A stretch of DNA of 64,000 nt, from assembly GCF_020991475.1 (NCBI RefSeq), contig NZ_JAJMPA010000001.1, positions 434,001 to 498,000 of the forward strand, in the 5' to 3' direction. The stretch is from Pedobacter sp. MC2016-14. GTDB taxonomy: Bacteria > Bacteroidota > Bacteroidia > Sphingobacteriales > Sphingobacteriaceae. The notes below the pieces were generated by a model. It ran no database searches, was not told the origin of the DNA, and saw only the letters and a program-made list of their open reading frames with translations. This document shows, in pieces, positions 33,528 through 41,986 of the stretch (positions within the stretch are counted from its first letter, which is position 1; each line of letters opens with the position of its first letter). The position numbers and the translations under genes are program-made.

Positions 33528-36149
33528 TTAATATTCAATTTCTATAACTTTTAAACCATAGGCTGCAATTTCAACTGGCCAGGATGTGGAAGAAGTTGAG
33601 AGGCTTCCTGTTTTACCAGTCGCGGTTAGCCAATTCGCATTTTTCACTTTAGCTGAAGGACTACCGGGGATTTTATTCGGGTTAAAATGCACCTGGGTTT
33701 TTAATGTTTTCCCACTATTGTTCAACAGCGTCAGGAAGCATTTCTTTTGGTCTGAATTGATGGCTTGCGTATAATCTAAATAAGGATTGTCTGCTTTAAT
33801 TAAGCCATCTACAAGCATCAGGGATGCCGGAATTCCATACACCTGACCGGGGGCAAAACCATAACTTTGGTGCGGACCTACCTTAGGGGTAATGAATCCT
33901 CTGGGAAATTTAATTCCTCCCTCAGAGCGCAATTCGGTTTCTGACAAGAGGTAATCGGTGATCCAGCCAATTTGCCACCAGGCATGGTGCGGGAATGAGC
34001 CTGGGCCTGCGTCCATTTTAGTCCAGTAATAAGAAGCGACGCTGGTTTTTTTATCCACAAAAGCATCCCTTCCAAGCGCAGCCGCACGGGCCATGTCTAC
34101 ATAGATGGAATCTTTTGTAAGCTGAAAAAGCCTGACAAACAAGCCAGCGTGGCTGGCCAGTAAAATTGGGCCCAAAGAATTTGCAGAGCCTATGCTGCCG
34201 CCATGCTCAAAGCTTAAACCCACCTGGCTGATTTCCCAATCCTGCAGGCTTTTTCCCTTAACCATCTTTAAAGTTTGATCTGGAATTGGATGGGTATACA
34301 CTGAGGTGGTGTAAAAACGGGCAGTTTTTATTGCCGCAGCAAGGTAAGCCTTGTTTTTTGTGACTTCATGAAGTGTTAACAAGGCCTGGATACTTTGGCC
34401 TGTGGCAAAGTCGGGCACAAACCTGGTATCACCACAAACTCCAAGAAAATGCCCTTTGTTTACAGCGTGCTCAATATACCAGTCTGCACCCTTACAGGCT
34501 GCTTGCAAGTATTTTTCGTCGCCCAAAATCTGGTAGGCCACCAGCATTCCATAAAATGTGGGCCTTAAATCTTCCAGTTCAGTAAATAATTTCTTTTCAG
34601 AAGCATGGTCATATGCGATTGCCCAGCCGCCATGCTGTTGTTGCCAGCTCAACAAGCGGTCTGCACCTTTTCTTAGCCCTGCTTTAAGTGCAGCATCATT
34701 TGGTTGAAACAACAGGATGTTGCCAATATCCATCAAGGTATAATAAGTAAGCCCTATGGGCTCTACGTATGGCCCCCATTCTTCTGTAAACTTTTTACTT
34801 TTAGACAAATAGTACTGACCTGTAGCCGCGCCTTCAAAAAATCCGGGTGCTGCCTGTTGCTGAAGCAGCTTAAAATTACGAGCAAAGGGCAGCCGTTCTT
34901 GCTGTAAGACAGAATCTTTCATGATGTTGGCGAGCATCCACATGGCTCCATAATCAGAGTTTTTCATGGCATCCTTATCCGAACCCAAAACACCGCCAAG
35001 ATAGGCCTGTGCACCGATAGACAAATCTTTGAAGGTTTCTGTACGCCACATTGAAGTCTTATCGTCGGTTACATATTTATGCATCGCCAAAATGCGGTCG
35101 GTAAGCGACTGAGCGGTTTGTTTTAACGCTAAAAAATCTTTGAAATGATAAATATCATAAACAGCGTGCTTAAAAACCGGGTACCAGTCTGTAGCCTGTA
35201 GGGAATACCTGAATGTAAAACTGCTGCTCTCGCCGGTTTTAAGATATGACCCCTTTTGACCCAAAACAGGATGATAAACCGTTGGAGTAAGTGCAGCCTT
35301 TCTGTTCATGAGGGAAAGGCCGAGCAACCATTCGTTGTGTGTATTTTTATCTTTATCCCAGGGGTTGCGACCAGTACCAGGCTGTGGAATAACGGCCATA
35401 GTCAGGCCATTTTTGGAACTTATTAAAGGAGAAAGCGTGCTGGCAGTTCTCTCTCTAACCACCACAGGTTGATCAGGTATCCCTTGTCCGTAGGCATATG
35501 CTTTGACAAAATCTTTTTCTATTGCTGCACCCTGAAAATAGCCTGGCATTAAACCCCAGGCCAGTTCCTTTTCCAGCACGGTAGCCAAGGACGGACTTGC
35601 GATGGAAAAGTAGCCGCTTTTTTTGGCTTTGATATTTATGATCACCAGAACATCCTGGGCATAAACTGGATCAATTTGCCAGCTGGCATTTACACTTGCC
35701 ACTGCCGTTTCTTCTGAAAACCGGAGTTCTTTACCGGAGTTTTGGACACCATGTTTAGGGTAAAAATGATAGGCTTTTCCGGCGGTGTTAAGCTGTACAG
35801 GTTGTGTAACCTGGGCCCAGTGCGAGGTAATGTAACGGTAAACTGGTTCAGGAAAGTTTATTTTCTGGTTATCTCTGTAAAGCGGGACAGCCGCGGTATC
35901 GGGCTGATAGGCCGAATAGAGCAGGGTATAGTTGCCATCAGGATGAGGCATTTTTATCCAGCTGTTTTTACTTTTAACCATAATCCCGGCAAGGTGCCAG
36001 CCATCTCCGCTTTTCTCCCAACGCAAATCAAGGCCAGATCCATTCAGTACAATAGAATTGATGTTTTGCCAACCAATATTTAGCGCGCAGGTTATGGCAA
36101 GGCCGCTAAACACTATCATAAAAACTAAGATTCTCCTTTTCAAAAACAT
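33528..36149 (-). CDS. Large secreted protein with predicted alpha/alpha-toroid region, function unknown
   Basis: An 873-residue protein with an N-terminal membrane or signal segment (ILVFMIVFSGLAITCAL). Residues about 400-780 contain repeated helical stretches with the motifs HGGWAIAYDHAS, FATGQSIQALLTLHEVTKNKAYL and FPHHAWWQIGWITDYLL, which resemble the helical repeats of (alpha/alpha)6-barrel glycosidases and lyases. I cannot name a family. It lies 2 bases from the 1147-residue gene and 35 from the DUF5017 gene, so it is in the same operon and probably acts on the same glycan outside the cytoplasm. Confidence 0.6.
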   Translation of the reverse strand: MFLKRRILVFMIVFSGLAITCALNIGWQNINSIVLNGSGLDLRWEKSGDGWHLAGIMVKSKNSWIKMPHPDGNYTLLYSAYQPDTAAVPLYRDNQKINFPEPVYRYITSHWAQVTQPVQLNTAGKAYHFYPKHGVQNSGKELRFSEETAVASVNASWQIDPVYAQDVLVIINIKAKKSGYFSIASPSLATVLEKELAWGLMPGYFQGAAIEKDFVKAYAYGQGIPDQPVVVRERTASTLSPLISSKNGLTMAVIPQPGTGRNPWDKDKNTHNEWLLGLSLMNRKAALTPTVYHPVLGQKGSYLKTGESSSFTFRYSLQATDWYPVFKHAVYDIYHFKDFLALKQTAQSLTDRILAMHKYVTDDKTSMWRTETFKDLSIGAQAYLGGVLGSDKDAMKNSDYGAMWMLANIMKDSVLQQERLPFARNFKLLQQQAAPGFFEGAATGQYYLSKSKKFTEEWGPYVEPIGLTYYTLMDIGNILLFQPNDAALKAGLRKGADRLLSWQQQHGGWAIAYDHASEKKLFTELEDLRPTFYGMLVAYQILGDEKYLQAACKGADWYIEHAVNKGHFLGVCGDTRFVPDFATGQSIQALLTLHEVTKNKAYLAAAIKTARFYTTSVYTHPIPDQTLKMVKGKSLQDWEISQVGLSFEHGGSIGSANSLGPILLASHAGLFVRLFQLTKDSIYVDMARAAALGRDAFVDKKTSVASYYWTKMDAGPGSFPHHAWWQIGWITDYLLSETELRSEGGIKFPRGFITPKVGPHQSYGFAPGQVYGIPASLMLVDGLIKADNPYLDYTQAINSDQKKCFLTLLNNSGKTLKTQVHFNPNKIPGSPSAKVKNANWLTATGKTGSLSTSSTSWPVEIAAYGLKVIEIEY

Positions 36150-36184
36150 AATGATGCCTGATTGCTTGTGTAAATAGGGTGTGA

Positions 36185-37063
36185 TTACGGAACTATGGTA
36201 AGCACAATTTCTTTGACTACTTCTTTATACTCCGTTCCAATTCTGTTAGAAGCCAGGAAGGTGACTTTATATACGCCTGCCGCAGCGTAGCTATAACTAA
36301 AATCTGAAGGCCGTGTGCTAATATCTTTAAGCACATATCCGATGTCTGACTTGATAAAATTCGGATCAAGTTGTTTAGAAATCACCCAATCTTCGTTGTC
36401 ATCCAGCCCTACGGCACCACCATACATCAACAATTGAGCAGTGGTAATGGTCCAGGTGATGGCAGGATTTTTAAAACTTATACCTACCCAACCGGCATCG
36501 GCCATAACAGCAAGCGGAGTAGCCTGTCCGTTGCGCACCGAACTGGCACTAAAGGTTCGGATTACCCATCTGTTTTGTTGTACGGTACTTTTTACGTCTG
36601 TATATTTAAAAGCGACGGTTACAGGTTTTCCCTGATCCGAAAAATCAGACAGATCTACTACGCCAGAAGGGGTATTGTCTGCACCAGTTGAAAATACGGC
36701 ACGGCTGGAAACATCTGTCCACTTTACGGTTTCAACAATGCCAGAGTTAATTGTTCCGCTAATATCATTGGTAACCATGAGCGACAAGTTGTTTCGAACG
36801 CCGCGGTCTACCAATGAACTGAATTGGATTTGTAATTTACCGGGCAGGGAAGTACGGTTGCGGTACGTGTAGTCTTTCCCGGCTTCGCCCGAGTAAAAGG
36901 TGATATTGTCTGGGTTACCTGAAAATTTGAATGTAATTTCCTCGCCCTTTTTATAAGTTAACGCAGTGGTTTGCACTTCAAATTCAGGTTGTTGGATCTT
37001 ATCTTTTGAACATGCAGCTAATAAAATGAGGTTTATGCTGATGATAAAAATTAATGGTTTCAT
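36185..37063 (-). CDS. DUF5017 surface lipoprotein
   Basis: A 292-residue lipoprotein: the signal segment LIFIISINLILLAAC ends at a lipobox cysteine (Cys19), followed by SKDK. The beginning FKFSGNPDNITFYSGEAGKDY is the DUF5017 hallmark, and the C-terminal part has a PKD-like beta pattern (FSYSYAAAGVYKVTFLASN). Such proteins follow susD in many utilisation loci and probably bind glycan at the cell surface, as SusE/F do. The gene starts 26 bases after the susD stop. Confidence 0.82.
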   Translation of the reverse strand: MKPLIFIISINLILLAACSKDKIQQPEFEVQTTALTYKKGEEITFKFSGNPDNITFYSGEAGKDYTYRNRTSLPGKLQIQFSSLVDRGVRNNLSLMVTNDISGTINSGIVETVKWTDVSSRAVFSTGADNTPSGVVDLSDFSDQGKPVTVAFKYTDVKSTVQQNRWVIRTFSASSVRNGQATPLAVMADAGWVGISFKNPAITWTITTAQLLMYGGAVGLDDNEDWVISKQLDPNFIKSDIGYVLKDISTRPSDFSYSYAAAGVYKVTFLASNRIGTEYKEVVKEIVLTIVP

Positions 37064-37089
37064 TCTTTTAATATTTAGTGTAAATACAA

Positions 37090-38697
37090 TTACCAGCCCG
37101 GATTTTGATCCCGAACCCCAATTTCAGGATTCAGTACGACCTCTGAATTTGGAATTGGCAAAAGGAGGTTTCTGCTGCTGGTATTTTTACCCGCAGACCC
37201 AGCATATCGCCAGGTGGAAGGTGCAGAGGCTGTAATTTCGGCAGCCAGGGTATTCATTTTAGATACATAAATACCCCAGCGTTTTAAATCGTGCTGTCGC
37301 ATTCCTTCAAATGCAAACTCCCTTGCCCTTTCATTCTGAAGCTCTTCCAGAAAGCGGGTTCCGGACAAACCAGGGGTAACATCTACCGTAGCATCAGGGA
37401 TGCCTACAGGTTTATTATGTCCTCTTCTCCGCACCTGGTTCAGGTAAGTTTCGGCCACCAGGTTTGGCGAGCCATGCATTCCATTTACCGCTTCAGCGTA
37501 CATCAATAATACATCTGAATACCGCAAAACAGGAAAATTTACGGCATTATAGTCCTTGGTTTTAGGGACTAAAGTTTCATATTGCCTGCGCCATTTGCCG
37601 ATATTACGGTCGTAAATCTGTGTGCTTGTCCAGGGTGTTGTAGTGGTTACGTTATTGGTTGTGGTGTATTTAAAAGGGGCGATGCACCAATCTCTTCTTA
37701 CATCCGTTGCATCATATAAATTATATAACCTTGCAGTAGTGTTGATACTGCCTGTAGAGTAACCTGGATCATTCAATTCTGTACTGGTAATGCCGTTACT
37801 GATTCCGAGGGTACCGCCCTGCAAAAGATTACCGGTATTATTTCCGGAAAAACCAATTTCCCAAATGCACTCCTTTGGATCTTCTATATCTTTGGCCGCA
37901 TTGATAAAAATCTGTTTATAATCAGGGTTCAGCGAATGTGCTCCTGAATTGATTATTAGTTCGGACCATTTCAGGGCATCAGCATATTTTGCAACATCAT
38001 TTAAAGGCGCACCGGCCATGCTGAGGCAGACCTTAGCAAGGATGCCCCCTACTGCAGATTTTGTAATCCTTTCACTGTATTCCAAGCCAGTATCTGTTTG
38101 ATCTAAAGGATTTTTTTTAATGCTGGGCACCAGGTCATAAGCGGCAGTCATATCTTCTAATATTTGTTGATATACTACATTTACAGCAGATCTTGGCAGC
38201 GGTGCTTCTGCAGGGTTTTTTGTGGAGCTTAATTTTAGAGGCACAGCCCCAAAATTATCAACCAGCAAAAAGTAAAAGTAAGCTCGTAAAAATAAGGCTT
38301 CTCCCTTAATTTCATTTCTCTTAAGTTCGTTCATTATAGGCTTGTTCATATGCTCCAACAGTGCATTGGCACGATCAATTCCCTGGTAGCAGGTTTCCCA
38401 GAACCGGCCAATATCAATGTGTGCCGCATCAAAATCCAGCACATAAATGGAATTGGTAGAAACGTTTCTGTAAAAGAACTCATCGCTGATGGCCAGGTAA
38501 GTAAAAAGTCCCCTGCGGTAGGTTCTTTCGTCTGCCAGCCTATTGTAAACGCCAATCAGCGCCGTATTCAATTCACTTTCTGTGTTGAAATAATTTTCAG
38601 GGGTTTTAAAATCAGTCGGCTCGCGGTCCAGAAATTTCTTACAGGAGATAGAGGAAGCAATGAGCACAATAAACATCAAATAGATAATAGGTTTCAT
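37090..38697 (-). CDS. susD: SusD/RagB outer-membrane nutrient-binding lipoprotein
   Basis: A 535-residue SusD-like lipoprotein. The start at 38697 was chosen because it directly precedes the lipoprotein signal IIYLMFIVLIASSISC; a more upstream ATG at 38778 adds 27 residues unlike a signal. Helical TPR-like parts follow (ELNTALIGVYNRLADERTYRR), then the conserved C-terminal FLEELQNERAREFAFEGMRQHDLKRWG. It caps the barrel of the SusC protein encoded upstream and binds glycan at the cell surface. Confidence 0.92.
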   Translation of the reverse strand: MKPIIYLMFIVLIASSISCKKFLDREPTDFKTPENYFNTESELNTALIGVYNRLADERTYRRGLFTYLAISDEFFYRNVSTNSIYVLDFDAAHIDIGRFWETCYQGIDRANALLEHMNKPIMNELKRNEIKGEALFLRAYFYFLLVDNFGAVPLKLSSTKNPAEAPLPRSAVNVVYQQILEDMTAAYDLVPSIKKNPLDQTDTGLEYSERITKSAVGGILAKVCLSMAGAPLNDVAKYADALKWSELIINSGAHSLNPDYKQIFINAAKDIEDPKECIWEIGFSGNNTGNLLQGGTLGISNGITSTELNDPGYSTGSINTTARLYNLYDATDVRRDWCIAPFKYTTTNNVTTTTPWTSTQIYDRNIGKWRRQYETLVPKTKDYNAVNFPVLRYSDVLLMYAEAVNGMHGSPNLVAETYLNQVRRRGHNKPVGIPDATVDVTPGLSGTRFLEELQNERAREFAFEGMRQHDLKRWGIYVSKMNTLAAEITASAPSTWRYAGSAGKNTSSRNLLLPIPNSEVVLNPEIGVRDQNPGW

Positions 38698-38799
38698 CGG
38701 TATAAATTTTTCTTTATTTGTGATGAAGCGATCATGATTCATTACAATAGGTGATTTTGATAATAATGATGGTTTCATAGTCGGATCTATTGGTTATGA

Positions 38800-41700
38800 T
38801 TATAAAGTAAGGTTAATACCGAAAGTGATGGTTCTTGCTTTTGGATAAGCAGACCAGTCAAACCCTGGTGTTAAAGCCGTAGGATTAGTGGACACGTCCG
38901 GATCAAGCCCTGAGTAGTTGGTCCAGGTGTATAAATTTTGCGCGGATGCGTAGATCCTTAAGCTGGTAACATTTAATCGTTTCAGTAACAATGGGCTGAT
39001 GGAATAGCCCAAAGCGACTGTTCGTAACTTAAGGTAAGAGCCATCTTCAATTGTCCTGGATGAATAGACCAGAGGACCTTGACCATACACTTTGTATAGG
39101 TTGTTGGTTTGATTTTCTGGTGTCCACCTATCGGCGTAAGCGGCAAACATATTCAAGGAATTCCGGTTCTCTCCCCCTTCAAATTCAATGCGGTTTGCAT
39201 TGAGGAGATCGTTACCGTAAGACCATTGCAGAAATACATTGAGATCAAATCCTTTGTAGGTAAAATTATTAGAAAGACCGCCGGTATGCAAAGGATTAGG
39301 ATTCCCGATAATGGTTTGATCAAATCCATTCACTTCTCCATCGCCATTAATGTCTTTATATTTGATGAAGCCTGGCTGAACAGTTGCCCTGGACTGGCCA
39401 TTGTTTGGGATGTTGTCTTTGAGCACGTAACTTCCGTTAGACAGCTGGTTGAAGTCGGCATATTGGTACACCCCATCCCAAACGTAACCAAAATACTGTG
39501 CAATGGGATGGCCGGGAATGGCGATATAAGGATAGGCATTGTTAAAGTTGCCCCAGTTTACCCTTGATAAGATTGAGGGATCTTCTTCTGCAAGTTCCAA
39601 TACTTTATTTTTATTGAACGATATATTAAAATTGGTATTCCAGGAGAAGTTTTTGTTTTTAATATTTAGCGTATTGACTGTAAATTCGAATCCTTTGTTT
39701 TGTACTTTACCAACATTTCGAAGTCCATTTAGAAAACCCTGGGAAGGTGCCAGTGATGAATTTAAGAGCAGATCATAGGTTTTTTTGTGGTAGTAATCTG
39801 CGGTCAAGGTAATGCGTTCGTTAAAAAAACCGAGGTCGAGACCAAGATCAGTCTGGGCCGTACTTTCCCACATTAAATCTTTATTTCCCAGTGTATTTGG
39901 GATCAAACCATTCATTGCGTTGTTGTTGATGGGATAACCCGAGGCGGGGGTAATTTGCAAAGAAGAGAGGTAAGCATAATCAGACACCCGGTTGTTTCCT
40001 GTTACACCATGGCTGATCCTAAATTTAGCATTTGAAATAGGCGTGATGCCTTTCATAAATTTCTCGTTGCTTAACAGCCAGGCAAAAGAGCCGGATGGGA
40101 AATAAGCCCAACGGTTAGCAGGCGCAAATTTAGAAGATCCATCTGCCCTGAATGAAGCTGTAAACAGGTACCTGGATTTATAACCATAGGTTAGCCGGCT
40201 TAAAAAGGACATCAGGGCAGAACTAGAGCTGCTGCTATATAGTCGGCTGGGTGTGCCTTCTTCCAATCCGCTAATTCCGAGTGATTCATTAGGTAACTGG
40301 GTAGCCGCAAAACCAGAACTTATGCCCGAAATTTCCTGAAGTGTAAAACCTGCCAGTGCATTAAAATTGTGTACTTTGTTTACGGTCTTTTTGAATGTTA
40401 GCGTATTCTCATTTAGAAGATTGGTAACGTCATAATTCATAATGGAACCATTGATCCCGATACTGCTGGACAGCGGGTTTCCGGAACGTGTATTGGAATT
40501 GTTGAAGATCTCCTTTCTGGTTGTTCTTTTTGTAATGCCTCCCGATGTGCGAAAGGTGAAAGACTTCAAAAACTTATACTCGGCAAAAGCATTGGCCAGT
40601 AGGGCGTTAACAAAAGACGGATTGTACTCATTTTGCGTAGAGATGGCAGGGTTAATCCTATACTCGGCAGTAGGGTTTACATCCGGGTCAAAAGGAAGTT
40701 CCAGCAGTTGCTCATCCTTTAAATTATCTCCTGTTACCGGGCGATATCCCCAAACGCTGTACATTAAACTGGCGGTTGCGCCCCCATTTTGCTCTGCAGC
40801 AATGGTACCGTAAGTTTTTGTTGCAGAATAATTGAGGTTAATACCCACCTTTAAATTTGGATTGATGGTTTGATCGAGTATGACCCTTCCCTGATACCTC
40901 CTAAATCCACTATTGATGATAATTCCATCCTGATTTAGAAGAGATCCGGAGATAGCGTACCGGGTTTTATCTGTGCCGCCGTTTACAGACATAAAATGAT
41001 TTTGCATCGGGGCAGTTCTGAATATTTTGTCCTGCCAGTTTATCCCTTCCACATCTTTATAAAAATCCAGGGTACGACCATCTTTGAGATATATTGGTGT
41101 ATATACCGCATTGTTAAATTCGAGTTGATATTTTACAAAATCATAAGCACTCATGACCTCTTGCTGCCTGAGATTTTTCTGTATTCCGAAATAATTTTGA
41201 TAGGTAATTACAGGAATTCCAGCTTTCCCTCTTTTAGTAGTAATGATGATGACACCGTTTGCCCCTCTTGCGCCATAGATTGCTGTGGCAGATGCATCTT
41301 TAAGCACATCCATCGTTTCTATTTCTGCAGGATTAATGATGTTATTGGTTGGATCTTCAATAGGAAAGCCATCAATTACAAATAGAGGGGAATTACTTTG
41401 GGTAACGGAATTGTTTCCACGGATGGAGATTTGCATGGCTGAGCCGGGCTGCCCGTCTGATGCAGATACCTGGACCCCTGCAACCCTGCCTGCCAGGGCA
41501 TCTTCAAAAGAAGCGACAGGTGCTTTTTGTAAATCAACAACATTTACCTGACTTACCGATCCCGTGAGGTCTCTTTTTTGAACCGCACCGTAGCCTATGA
41601 CCACTACGTCATCTAAAGTTTTTCTGTCTTCCAGCAATGTTACCGGATAAACAGACGCCCCTTTTAAGGGAAGCTCCTGGGTGATAAAACCGGTGTAAGA

Positions 41701-41958
41701 GAAGATTAAAATGCCAGTGTTTTTTGGAACAGAAATTCTAAATGCGCCCCTATTATTGGTCTGCGTGGCCACATTTGTACCTTTTAATTTAATGGTTACA
41801 CCGGGCATCAGGTTGCCATTGATATCAGTTACCGTTCCTGTAATAGTAAGCTGGGATTGCTTCTGCAAGCCGGCAGAAAAGTATGTTTTCGAAGATTTGG
41901 CTGCATTTGCCTGCAGACAAAAGAAAATTGAATAAAGTAATATAACGTAGAATTTCAT
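38800..41958 (-). CDS. susC: SusC/RagA TonB-linked outer-membrane transporter
   Basis: A 1052-residue TonB-dependent transporter. After a signal peptide (about residues 1-19) it has a carboxypeptidase-regulatory-like domain (ITGTVTDINGNLMPGVTIKLKG), a TonB box region, a plug (DVVVIGYGAVQKRDLTGSV, FVIDGFPI, DASATAIYGARGANGVIIITTK) and a barrel ending LTFGINLTL-like. It lacks an STN domain, in keeping with control by the divergent GntR-type regulator instead of ECF sigma/FecR. It sits 28 bases after the GH3 gene. Confidence 0.95.
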   Translation of the reverse strand: MKFYVILLYSIFFCLQANAAKSSKTYFSAGLQKQSQLTITGTVTDINGNLMPGVTIKLKGTNVATQTNNRGAFRISVPKNTGILIFSYTGFITQELPLKGASVYPVTLLEDRKTLDDVVVIGYGAVQKRDLTGSVSQVNVVDLQKAPVASFEDALAGRVAGVQVSASDGQPGSAMQISIRGNNSVTQSNSPLFVIDGFPIEDPTNNIINPAEIETMDVLKDASATAIYGARGANGVIIITTKRGKAGIPVITYQNYFGIQKNLRQQEVMSAYDFVKYQLEFNNAVYTPIYLKDGRTLDFYKDVEGINWQDKIFRTAPMQNHFMSVNGGTDKTRYAISGSLLNQDGIIINSGFRRYQGRVILDQTINPNLKVGINLNYSATKTYGTIAAEQNGGATASLMYSVWGYRPVTGDNLKDEQLLELPFDPDVNPTAEYRINPAISTQNEYNPSFVNALLANAFAEYKFLKSFTFRTSGGITKRTTRKEIFNNSNTRSGNPLSSSIGINGSIMNYDVTNLLNENTLTFKKTVNKVHNFNALAGFTLQEISGISSGFAATQLPNESLGISGLEEGTPSRLYSSSSSSALMSFLSRLTYGYKSRYLFTASFRADGSSKFAPANRWAYFPSGSFAWLLSNEKFMKGITPISNAKFRISHGVTGNNRVSDYAYLSSLQITPASGYPINNNAMNGLIPNTLGNKDLMWESTAQTDLGLDLGFFNERITLTADYYHKKTYDLLLNSSLAPSQGFLNGLRNVGKVQNKGFEFTVNTLNIKNKNFSWNTNFNISFNKNKVLELAEEDPSILSRVNWGNFNNAYPYIAIPGHPIAQYFGYVWDGVYQYADFNQLSNGSYVLKDNIPNNGQSRATVQPGFIKYKDINGDGEVNGFDQTIIGNPNPLHTGGLSNNFTYKGFDLNVFLQWSYGNDLLNANRIEFEGGENRNSLNMFAAYADRWTPENQTNNLYKVYGQGPLVYSSRTIEDGSYLKLRTVALGYSISPLLLKRLNVTSLRIYASAQNLYTWTNYSGLDPDVSTNPTALTPGFDWSAYPKARTITFGINLTL

Positions 41959-41986
41959 TGCATATATATTTGGTTAGTGTAATCGA

